From: CAWFKW01 sp964568655
GTDB taxonomy: Bacteria; Bacteroidota; Ignavibacteria; Tepidaquicellales; OLB5
NCBI GenBank assembly: GCA_964568655.1
Contig: CAZMRG010000084.1
Location: 1 to 14,590, forward strand
DNA: 14,590 nucleotides
Reading direction: 5' to 3'
Within the stretch, counting starts at the first letter, position 1. Every line of letters starts with the position of its first letter. Positions 1 to 5,780 of the stretch are shown here, one piece after another. Below the pieces are notes generated by a model. The model had not been told where the DNA came from and made no database searches. It worked only from the letters and a program-made list of their open reading frames with translations. The position numbers and the translations under genes were made by a program.

Positions 1-62
1 AAATGTTCTTAGACCTGTAATTTAGCAATAAATTGGGTTTATTTCAAGGAAAGAATTAGTTT

Positions 63-82
63 ATTCCCGCGAAAGCGGGAAT
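63..82. repeat. 20-bp GAAA-loop palindrome, copy 1
   Basis: ATTCCCGC (63-70), GAAA, GCGGGAAT (75-82): a perfect 8-bp stem closed by a GNRA-type loop. It lies downstream of purB. It has the same length and layout as the copies at 4037, 4128 and 13863, and a degenerate copy lies at 1783-1798. Confidence 0.8.
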
Positions 83-111
83 CTAGAGAGAAATGAAGCA
101 TAATTTGGTAT

Positions 112-160
112 AAAAAGAAAAAATCGCCGCTTTTGCCCTAATTTTTACTTAATTCCGGCG
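112..160 (-). terminator. possible purB terminator
   Basis: On the minus strand CGCCG (160-156, at the end of the purB coding sequence) can pair with CGGCG (129-125). An almost uninterrupted T run follows at 123-112. The stem is only 5 bp and the loop about 26 bases, so support rests mostly on the T-tract and its position. Confidence 0.35.
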
Positions 161-1440
161 CTCTTAAAAATATAATCCACGTTCTTCATTGCGCTTTTCG
201 GGTCGAATATCGCTTCAATATCGGATTTTTTTATCTTAGAGCTTATTAAATTATCATTGAGCAGAAGCGTTTTAAAATCTTTTCCAGTATTCCATGATTC
301 CATTGCGTAAGATTGGACAAGCTTATAAGCATCTTCCCTCCTTAAACCAAGCTCAACAAGCTTCAAAAGCGTCCTTTGTGAATATATCAAGCCGTGTGTA
401 AGATTTAGATTTTTTTGTATGTTTTGCTTATTTACTACAAGTCCGTCAAGAGTCTCAATCATTTTAACAAGCATATAATACAACAACATTGTGCTGTCCG
501 GAACTATCATTCTCTCAACTGATGAATGTGATATATCCCTTTCATGCCACAAATTAATATCTTCCATAGCCGCCAGCGCATTACCGCGCAATACTCTTGC
601 AAGTCCGGCAATCCTTTCGCTGATAATCGGGTTCTTTTTATGCGGCATGGCAGATGAGCCCTTCTGTCCTTTGCTAAATGGTTCCTGAAGTTCAAGAGAC
701 TCCGTTTTTTGCTGATGGCGGATCTCGGTCGCAAATTTTTCCAGCGAGCTTGCAACAATTGCCAGCGTGCACATATATTCAGCATGCCTGTCCCTTTGCA
801 GTATCTGTGTAGATACTTTTGCGGGCTCAATGCCTAACTTTTTGCAAACATATCTTTCAACAAACGGATTGAGATGTTCATACGTGCCGACAGCGCCTGA
901 AATTTTACCAACTGATATAATTTTTATAGCCGCCTTTAATCTTTCAACGTTTCTTTTTGTTTCTTCATACCAAAGCGCAAATTTTAAACCAAGTGTGATA
1001 GCTTCCGCATGTACTCCGTGAGTTCTGCCAACCATCTGCAGGTATTTATATTTCTTCGCTTTGCGCGCAAGCAATTTTTGAAGGTCAATCAGTTTTTTCA
1101 GTATCAGCTCTCCCGCCTCTTTCATCTGCACTGATAGCGCAGTATCAAGAATGTCAGAGCTGGTCATTCCATAATGGATGAACCTTGAATCAGGCCCCAC
1201 AAACTCGCTTACGCTTGTTAAGAAAGCTATAACATCATGCTTGACTACATTTTCAATATCATTAATACGCTTGATATTAAAATTCGCCTTCTTTTTAATA
1301 GTATTTAACGATCGTGCAGGCACAATTCCGAGTTTGGAATTTGCCTCAGTTGCAAGTATTTCAATTTTCAGCCAGGTAGAATACTTATTCTGGTCCGTCC
1401 ATACCTTGCCAATTTCGGGAAGTGTATATCTTTCAATCAT
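145..1440 (-). CDS. purB: adenylosuccinate lyase
   Basis: Cytoplasmic purine-biosynthesis enzyme that removes fumarate from SAICAR and from adenylosuccinate, giving AICAR and AMP. The 431-residue product has the normal length for the short bacterial form of the fumarase/aspartase superfamily. The superfamily signature GSSAMPHKKNP is at residues 261-271, with the catalytic serine in its flexible loop. TSSDILDT is at 93-100 and GRTHGVHAE at 138-146. His68, His89 and His141 fall at the same numbers as the active-site histidines described for the Bacillus subtilis enzyme. The ATG start gives a complete N-terminus (MIERYTLPEIGKVW). There is no clear Shine-Dalgarno, but a TAAATTTG box lies just upstream. 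It stands alone: 368 bases of repeats and spacer separate it from the preceding gene. Identity is secure. Confidence 0.97.
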   Translation of the reverse strand: MIERYTLPEIGKVWTDQNKYSTWLKIEILATEANSKLGIVPARSLNTIKKKANFNIKRINDIENVVKHDVIAFLTSVSEFVGPDSRFIHYGMTSSDILDTALSVQMKEAGELILKKLIDLQKLLARKAKKYKYLQMVGRTHGVHAEAITLGLKFALWYEETKRNVERLKAAIKIISVGKISGAVGTYEHLNPFVERYVCKKLGIEPAKVSTQILQRDRHAEYMCTLAIVASSLEKFATEIRHQQKTESLELQEPFSKGQKGSSAMPHKKNPIISERIAGLARVLRGNALAAMEDINLWHERDISHSSVERMIVPDSTMLLYYMLVKMIETLDGLVVNKQNIQKNLNLTHGLIYSQRTLLKLVELGLRREDAYKLVQSYAMESWNTGKDFKTLLLNDNLISSKIKKSDIEAIFDPKSAMKNVDYIFKSAGIK

Positions 1441-1447
1441 AGTATTA

Positions 1448-1455
1448 CAAATTTA
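1448..1455 (-). promoter_or_regulatory. purB: possible -7 box upstream of purB
   Basis: TAAATTTG on the minus strand matches the Bacteroidota -7 consensus TAnnTTTG, eight bases from the purB ATG. No TTG element is present at 19-21 bases upstream. Initiation here would leave an almost leaderless mRNA, so this may be a chance match in AT-rich DNA. Confidence 0.3.
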
Positions 1456-1578
1456 ATAAAAATCAGTGAGATATTGGAGGTAAAATTACAAGGCGGCAAA
1501 GCAGCCGATGCAATCCCTGAAATCTATGAATTAGATCATTTTTGATTGTGGTGATAACAACATTAACGGATTATTATT

Positions 1579-1647
1579 CGTCTCCCCCTAACAGGTCTAC
1601 GACTCTTCGAGTCGAAGACTCGTAGAGGGGAGATACAGAGGGGGTGG
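1579..1647. repeat. nested-hairpin cassette A
   Basis: Outer arms TCTCCCC (1581-1587) and GGGGAGA (1627-1633) enclose an inner hairpin. There, 1597-1610 pairs with 1612-1625 with a single C-C mismatch out of 14 positions. The tail AGAGGGGGTGG (1637-1647) completes the element. The outer arms and tail closely resemble those of the cassette at 5661-5713, while the inner hairpin is entirely different. It lies in the 368-base gap between purB and the terminator at 1729-1758. The remainder of that gap holds the inverted repeat at 1679-1702 and a degenerate palindrome at 1783-1798; I see no gene in it. Confidence 0.7.
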
Positions 1648-1678
1648 AATCTTTACATACATTAACGATGGAATGAGC

Positions 1679-1702
1679 AGGTGTCAGGCATACCTGACAC
1701 CT
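1679..1702. repeat. 10-bp perfect inverted repeat with CATA loop
   Basis: AGGTGTCAGG (1679-1688), CATA, CCTGACACCT (1693-1702). The pairing is perfect. No T-tract follows on either strand, so I do not call it an intrinsic terminator. It looks like a dispersed palindromic repeat. Confidence 0.75.
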
Positions 1703-1728
1703 ACTGTAAGATAAACTACCGGTAAAAT

Positions 1729-1758
1729 CAAAAGGCCCCGAACGATTCCGGAGCCTTC
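1729..1758 (-). terminator. intrinsic terminator of the small exported protein gene
   Basis: Read on the minus strand, AAGGCTCCG (1758-1750) pairs with CGGGGCCTT (1740-1732), a 9-bp stem with one G-T pair around a loop of 9 bases. The T-rich tail TTTTGATTTT follows. There is no comparable T-tract on the plus strand, so the direction fits the gene ending at 1809, about 50 bases upstream. Confidence 0.7.
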
Positions 1759-1782
1759 GTGGTGTAAAATAAAAGCGCGGTT

Positions 1783-1798
1783 ATTCCCGCCGAAGGGA
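1783..1798. repeat. degenerate copy of the 20-bp palindrome
   Basis: The left arm ATTCCCGC is intact at 1783-1790, followed by a damaged loop and right arm (CGAAGGGAG). It lies between the stop codon of the small exported protein and its terminator. Confidence 0.5.
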
Positions 1799-1808
1799 GA
1801 TAAGGCGG

Positions 1809-2321
1809 TTAGTTGCCGGCTTTTCCAAAATCTAACGGATAAAACTCTTCTTCCTGCTGTTCGAAGTTCATGTCCTCACTGATCTTAAATCCTGTGAAAT
1901 ACCAGTTATCATCATCACGGTGAGTTATATAACACTGTCCGTTCTGTACGATAAAAGCTACTTCGAGCGGTATCTCATAATACGGATAGTTTCGTTTTTC
2001 AACAACCTGGTAAGTTTCATCGCCGATGCTTTTGAGAACATATACATCAACTGTGTGCGCCGGAGTAACATTTTTTTCAATCACAGAAAGCACAATATCC
2101 GTAGTTCCGTCATTTGAAAAATCTCCATAAGCATACGCGCATACCTTGATATCCCAGGGCAGCTGGTAGCTCATTTCATCAAGCTGGTCCTCGGTGAATG
2201 TCTGGGAAACCATTCCCATAAATTCCTCAAAATCCATTTGTTCCTGAGAAAACAATTTTGGCGTAAAAACAAAGAAAAGTAAGAGCGTAACGATAATTGA
2301 TGATAGATATTTTGCTTTCAT
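1809..2321 (-). CDS. small exported protein with an FG-GAP-like loop, function unknown
   Basis: A 170-residue protein with a Sec-type signal peptide: Lys near the start, a hydrophobic run at about 8-22, and a probable cut near LFSQ-E at about 26. The mature part is acidic. Around residues 71-81 it has GDFSNDGTTDIV, which resembles the calcium-binding D-x-N-D-G-x-x-D loop of FG-GAP/VCBS repeats, but only one such loop is visible. The rest looks beta-rich (DVYVLKSIGDETYQVVEKRN, then YITHRDDDNWYFTGF). It is probably periplasmic or outer-membrane associated; I do not recognise the family. It starts 43 bases after the 3' end of tRNA-Ser on the same strand. I see no promoter of its own in that gap, so it may be read from the tRNA promoter. 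A good intrinsic terminator follows its stop. Confidence 0.8.
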   Translation of the reverse strand: MKAKYLSSIIVTLLLFFVFTPKLFSQEQMDFEEFMGMVSQTFTEDQLDEMSYQLPWDIKVCAYAYGDFSNDGTTDIVLSVIEKNVTPAHTVDVYVLKSIGDETYQVVEKRNYPYYEIPLEVAFIVQNGQCYITHRDDDNWYFTGFKISEDMNFEQQEEEFYPLDFGKAGN

Positions 2322-2364
2322 AACATTAATAGTTAAAATTTGACTAATCCTGTTGCTTACCCAG

Positions 2365-2451
2365 CGGAGAGGGTGGGATTCGAACCCACGTTAGCGTTAC
2401 CGCTAAAACGGTTTTCGAGACCGTCCGATTCAACCACTCTCGCACCTCTCC
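2365..2451 (-). tRNA. tRNA-Ser (anticodon CGA, reads UCG)
   Basis: Complete class II tRNA on the minus strand. Acceptor arms GGAGAGG (2451-2445) and CCTCTCC (2372-2366) pair fully. The anticodon stem is ACGGT/ACCGT around loop CTCGAAA, giving anticodon CGA. The long variable arm is a TAGCG/CGCTA stem. The T-arm is GTGGG-TTCGAAT-CCCAC. The discriminator is G at 2365. The 3' CCA is not encoded (CTGG follows), so it must be added enzymatically. A Bacteroidota-type promoter lies about 50 bases upstream. Confidence 0.96.
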
Positions 2452-2502
2452 CGGATTAAAAACTCGGATCAGAAACCCCGGACAATCCGTGAGAGAATTG
2501 CC

Positions 2503-2533
2503 CAAAGATAACTACTTTATTTTATTATGTCAA
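2503..2533 (-). promoter_or_regulatory. Bacteroidota-type promoter of tRNA-Ser
   Basis: On the minus strand, TTGACA (2533-2528) and, 17 bases later, TATCTTTG (2510-2503). The second box matches TAnnTTTG exactly and the TTG lies 20 bases before it, the spacing known for the primary sigma factor of Bacteroidota. Start of transcription is expected a few bases past 2503, leaving a tRNA 5' leader of roughly 45-50 bases. Confidence 0.7.
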
Positions 2534-2545
2534 GCAAAATTTAGT

Positions 2546-2560
2546 TAAAGCTATGCTTTA
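2546..2560 (-). terminator. weak hairpin after the flippase gene
   Basis: TAAAGC (2560-2555 on the minus strand), ATA, GCTTTA (2551-2546), followed by ACTAAATTTT. The stem is only 6 bp and mostly A-T. Its place between the flippase stop and the tRNA promoter is suggestive, but the stability is low. Confidence 0.3.
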
Positions 2561-2579
2561 GTAGAACTTAGTTTTTTGC

Positions 2580-4025
2580 CTATTTTTGAGATAGTTTGAC
2601 TAATCTAAAAGCGAATAAGAACGAAATATACAGAAGAATCGATGCCGCTTTAGCTAAAATCACGCTAAAATAGCTCATTTTTATGTAATCTGAAACATAA
2701 ATATTAATAAAAAATAAGGCTCCGGCAACTAAAGCTGCCTTAGCAATCGATATCCAGTCATATGGAATATGAAACGTTTTTTGAGAAAAAATATACAACA
2801 CAATGAACATTATCATATACGATAAAAGCGTTGCAAGCGCCGCGCCCTTTATTGAAAGCGCTGGTATCAGAATAAAATTTAATATTACATTGCTTGCCGC
2901 GCCTATAGCGGAAGAAATAATGAGATATTTTATTTTATTTTCAAAATATGAAGCGACGTTTAAATTTGTATATAATCCAAAGAACAGGTATGCTAATAAT
3001 ACATATGGAATTATACCGATTCCGCCCCAGTATTTTTCATCAAGTATACTGACAGAAGAAATTTTAAATTTAATCAGATCGTTCACAAAAAAACTTATTA
3101 GCATGAACAGGAAGAATCCTGCGTAACAAAAATATGAAAATATCTTAGAGAAAATTTCCTTGTTCTGTTTATCATCTTTTAAGTTCAGAAAAAAAGGCGT
3201 CCATGCCGTACGGAAACCCAGTATAAGCAGGTTCATCACAACGCCTATCCTGTAACATGCCGAATAAATTCCAACCTGCCCGGAACCTTCGAAATGTTCA
3301 ATGATAAACCTGTCGATAATATCCATACACATAAGGAACAAGCCGTAAAACAGAAAAGCTGTTCCGAACTTAAGAAGCGTCTTCAGCTTATCTTTATCAA
3401 TTTTGAATACGAAATACTTAGCAGATGGAACAAATGCCAGCACAAATAAGAACGAATAAGCAATAATATAGGAATAGAATACTGACTCAATACCGGCTTT
3501 CAAATACATGATAAAAAACAGGTTTGCCAGAACATTAATGGTCATTACAATAAGATTGATAGCAGTATAGAGCTTTGAACGCTGCAGCGAATTGAGAAGT
3601 ATCATGGGTATTCTTGCAAGGCAATCCACAATCAACAATACAGCTATGATCCTTATAAAATTACCGTGATTTTCGTTTCCCACTATCAGCTTCGCAAGAG
3701 GCGCCGAGAAGATAAATATTATTATACTGAATACAAATGAGGCCATGAAGAGCACGATTAGAGTCGAGCTGAATACCCGCTTCTTTTCATCATCTGTTTT
3801 CGCTTCGATGAAGAATTTCTGGAATGAGGTTTCCATACCGAACAGATAAAATATAACGACAAACATCCAGAAGGAATAGAAGAGAGAGTATTCCCCATAC
3901 TCTGCCGGCGCGAAATAATATGTATAGAGCGGCAGCAGCAGGAACGGCATCAGCCTGTTTAAAAAATAGCCGATGCTGTAAACCAGCGTATCAGAAAATA
4001 TTCTTCTTATATAATGTTCAGCCAA
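2580..4025 (-). CDS. Wzx-type polysaccharide flippase (MOP/MATE superfamily)
   Basis: A 481-residue polytopic inner-membrane protein with 12-14 evident hydrophobic segments, the usual size and topology for O-antigen/exopolysaccharide translocases. Such proteins flip undecaprenyl-linked glycan units across the inner membrane. The N-terminal motif RLMPFLLLPLYTYYFAPAEYGEYSL (about residues 24-48) is typical of the family. The only usable start at this N-terminus is TTG (4025-4023), since no in-frame ATG lies nearby. It follows the glycosyltransferase gene by 95 bases that hold a 20-bp palindrome, so the two are likely one transcription unit for surface glycan synthesis. The substrate cannot be told from sequence. 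The family is secure; the biological glycan is not. Confidence 0.9.
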   Translation of the reverse strand: MAEHYIRRIFSDTLVYSIGYFLNRLMPFLLLPLYTYYFAPAEYGEYSLFYSFWMFVVIFYLFGMETSFQKFFIEAKTDDEKKRVFSSTLIVLFMASFVFSIIIFIFSAPLAKLIVGNENHGNFIRIIAVLLIVDCLARIPMILLNSLQRSKLYTAINLIVMTINVLANLFFIMYLKAGIESVFYSYIIAYSFLFVLAFVPSAKYFVFKIDKDKLKTLLKFGTAFLFYGLFLMCMDIIDRFIIEHFEGSGQVGIYSACYRIGVVMNLLILGFRTAWTPFFLNLKDDKQNKEIFSKIFSYFCYAGFFLFMLISFFVNDLIKFKISSVSILDEKYWGGIGIIPYVLLAYLFFGLYTNLNVASYFENKIKYLIISSAIGAASNVILNFILIPALSIKGAALATLLSYMIMFIVLYIFSQKTFHIPYDWISIAKAALVAGALFFINIYVSDYIKMSYFSVILAKAASILLYISFLFAFRLVKLSQK

Positions 4026-4036
4026 ATAAAGTCCTA

Positions 4037-4056
4037 ATCCCCGTGAAAGTGGGGAT
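4037..4056. repeat. 20-bp GAAA-loop palindrome, copy with G-T pairs
   Basis: ATCCCCGT (4037-4044), GAAA, GTGGGGAT (4049-4056). The arms pair over 8 positions, counting two G-T pairs. It sits immediately upstream of the flippase start, in the gap after the glycosyltransferase. Confidence 0.75.
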
Positions 4057-4120
4057 CTTGATTAGTTTATTTCTTATGCTTGCGGTCTTTAATACACAAT
4101 TTTTAATTTATTCGGATTTC

Positions 4121-5251
4121 CTACTGGATTCCCGCCTTCGCGGGAATTATGTTGGCAGTCAAATAATACTCCATCATCTTCCCAAAAACTGATTTATACG
4201 AATGATACTTATCCACCCATGCACGTGACTCATTTCTCTTATTCATCCTAAGTTTTTCATCATCAATTAATTCTATTAATTTATCCGCTATGTTATCCGC
4301 ATCAGCAATAACAAACGGATTTTCAGGCAGCCACTCATCCATGCCGCAGTTCATTGCGGTGATAGTGGGAAGTCCCATGGATAGCGTCTCAAGCGAGTTA
4401 ATTCCGTAACCTGTGCCTCCCCTGTTGCCGATCTGGTCAATCGCAATATGGCATGTGTATTTCGTTCTTATTACCTCTTCCCGCGGCATATTCTCCAATA
4501 GAATAAACTCAATATCTCTACTCTTTTTCACTTTCTCAATTGCCGTCAGAATTTCCGGCGTCCCTTTTATAATTCTGTGTGTAGGCGAATGCACGATCCT
4601 TAGCTTTGCATTTTCTTTCTTATTGTACTCTTCATCTGGAATATACTTTATGGCTGTATTATCAAACGGAAAGAAAAGAAAATTTATATTTGGATGACGA
4701 AGAGTGTGGTCATATTCAAATGTAAGATTCAAATCAGATAGTTCATCCATCTCCTTAACTATTCCCCTCGTCCTTAAGTCATCCCCAAAATAGCAGTTAA
4801 TGATTTTCTTCCCTTCTTTTTTCCACTTCTTTGCTAATCTGGAATCAGCATAGTAATCCATGCCGCTGTCGAAATGGATTATATTGAAACCATCAGGGTT
4901 TAGCCCTTCCAATGCATCCAGAAACTTCTTCTCATTCTTTTTTTCTCTCAGGCTGCGGTAGAATTTCTCCAATAAATTCTTGGGCGCAAACTCCGGCATG
5001 TGTTTCCACTTATCAATATTCTTATCGCTCATCTCGTCATGCAGACTTGATTGCTTGAACTCGCGCCACAGCATTGCCAGCCGGCTTCTGGGCAGCGGCA
5101 GGTCAAGACATACATCTTCGGGAAAATTGAAAGGAATTTTGTATAGAGTTAAAAGCCTTGAAGGCAAACCGAACATGTTCTGCATCTGCATAACATTATA
5201 CGGCACGCCGGCGGTATTTTCAGGAGCGATATGGAGAACTTTATTTGTCAT
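4121..5251 (-). CDS. GT-B fold glycosyltransferase, family 4-like
   Basis: Predicted 376-residue cytoplasmic sugar transferase for a surface glycan. The start is placed at ATG 5251 (MTNKVLHIAPENTAG, a typical first beta strand). A longer frame starting at 5326 would overlap the upstream small gene and adds residues that do not look conserved. The N-terminal domain has FDSG (127-130) and FGDDLR (155-160). The C-terminal domain has HSPTHRIIKGT (221-231) and GYGINSLETLSMGLPTI (281-297), the latter corresponding to the E-x7-E donor-binding region of GT4-like enzymes. It begins 10 bases after the 67-residue gene and precedes the flippase. Oddity: the last nine residues (IIPAKAGIQ) and the approach to the stop are encoded by the 20-bp palindrome at 4128-4147, so the native C-terminus was probably altered by repeat insertion. 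Confidence 0.85.
   Translation of the reverse strand: MTNKVLHIAPENTAGVPYNVMQMQNMFGLPSRLLTLYKIPFNFPEDVCLDLPLPRSRLAMLWREFKQSSLHDEMSDKNIDKWKHMPEFAPKNLLEKFYRSLREKKNEKKFLDALEGLNPDGFNIIHFDSGMDYYADSRLAKKWKKEGKKIINCYFGDDLRTRGIVKEMDELSDLNLTFEYDHTLRHPNINFLFFPFDNTAIKYIPDEEYNKKENAKLRIVHSPTHRIIKGTPEILTAIEKVKKSRDIEFILLENMPREEVIRTKYTCHIAIDQIGNRGGTGYGINSLETLSMGLPTITAMNCGMDEWLPENPFVIADADNIADKLIELIDDEKLRMNKRNESRAWVDKYHSYKSVFGKMMEYYLTANIIPAKAGIQ
4128..4147. repeat. 20-bp palindrome inside the 3' end of the glycosyltransferase gene
   Basis: ATTCCCGC (4128-4135), CTTC, GCGGGAAT (4140-4147): a perfect 8-bp stem. On the minus strand the loop is GAAG. The element is in frame with the glycosyltransferase and is translated as IPAKAGI before the TAG at 4123-4121. 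Confidence 0.8.
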
Positions 5252-5261
5252 TGAGACTTTT

Positions 5262-5465
5262 TCAAAAATCTTCTCTCTGCACGCAGCTATTCGGAATGCT
5301 CTGCCAGCCCTGGCACTGGCGCTCAAGCTCTTTGCGGAAATCCACGAACATCATTCTCTGGTCATATTCAACGTCCGGAGCGACTTTCTTTATAGTATTA
5401 ACCAGCGCTTTTTTGAACTGCTCATCTAGCGCATATACCACTTCTTCAATTTTGATTTTTGCCAT
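5262..5465 (-). CDS. small 67-residue protein, unknown function
   Basis: ATG at 5465, TGA at 5264-5262. The protein is probably mainly helical and soluble: EEVVYALDEQFKKALVNTIKK (about 7-27), then a second charged helix FVDFRKELERQCQGW (about 40-54), and a short tail IPNSCVQREDF. No signal peptide or membrane segment is present. It ends 10 bases before the glycosyltransferase start, so the two are probably co-translated. I do not recognise the family. The spaced pattern F-AL-T ... F-LE-C-W-IPN looks conserved-protein-like rather than random, and the frame stops exactly where the next gene begins. It could be an accessory of the glycosyltransferase or simply a neighbour. Confidence 0.65.
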   Translation of the reverse strand: MAKIKIEEVVYALDEQFKKALVNTIKKVAPDVEYDQRMMFVDFRKELERQCQGWQSIPNSCVQREDF

Positions 5466-5505
5466 TTATCTTTAATTATTAATAAATGTTAATATATATA
5501 TAAAT

Positions 5506-5540
5506 ATAGCAAAGCGCGCCGACACTTAAAATTATAAACG
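5506..5540. repeat. 35-bp direct repeat, left copy
   Basis: Matches 5722-5756 at 33 of 35 positions (differences at the 6th and 13th bases). The shared core is CCGACACTTAAAATTATAAA. The two copies are 216 bases apart, start to start, and enclose two hairpin cassettes. They lie in the 315-base gap between the small 67-residue gene and the membrane protein gene. Confidence 0.85.
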
Positions 5541-5567
5541 GGTTGCATTACTTTAAACATTAATGTC

Positions 5568-5619
5568 TCCACCCCCTTGTGTTCCCCCTGTCAGGCCTGC
5601 CTGCTGCAGGCAGGGGGAA
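5568..5619. repeat. nested-hairpin cassette C (inverted orientation)
   Basis: TTCCCCCTG (5582-5590) pairs perfectly with CAGGGGGAA (5611-5619). Inside are CAGGCCTG and a CCTG-CTG-CAGG hairpin. The tail CCACCCCCTT lies on the left (5569-5578), so relative to the cassette at 5661-5713 this one is inverted. The outer design is the same with a different inner hairpin. Confidence 0.65.
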
Positions 5620-5660
5620 ATGAATAAAGGCTCGCTCAAAAAAAAATCTGAAGATAATCC

Positions 5661-5713
5661 CGTCTCCCCCTAGCAGGGGGAGAGGCGCACCTATGGTGCG
5701 CAGAGGGGGTGGG
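5661..5713. repeat. nested-hairpin cassette B
   Basis: TCTCCCCCT (5663-5671), AGC, AGGGGGAGA (5675-5683) is a perfect 9-bp hairpin. GCGCACC (5685-5691), TAT, GGTGCGC (5695-5701) is a second perfect 7-bp hairpin. The tail AGAGGGGGTGGG occupies 5702-5713. The left arm and tail match the cassette at 1579-1647. Short open frames crossing 5560-5830 are artefacts of this repeat. Confidence 0.75.
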
Positions 5714-5721
5714 AATTCGAT

Positions 5722-5756
5722 ATAGCGAAGCGCACCGACACTTAAAATTATAAACG
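5722..5756. repeat. 35-bp direct repeat, right copy
   Basis: Partner of 5506-5540, same orientation. It ends 24 bases before the stop codon of the membrane protein gene at 5781. Confidence 0.85.
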
Positions 5757-5780
5757 AAATACACAAAGTAAAAATGAAGC

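Noticed and set aside
1679..1702. Bidirectional terminator at the AGGTGTCAGG inverted repeat.
   Set aside because: No T-tract on either side; the terminator of the adjacent gene is the separate hairpin at 1729-1758.
5252..5326. Longer N-terminus for the glycosyltransferase (start at 5326).
   Set aside because: It would overlap the small 67-residue gene in another frame, and MTNKVLHIAPENTAG at 5251 is a natural GT-B beginning.
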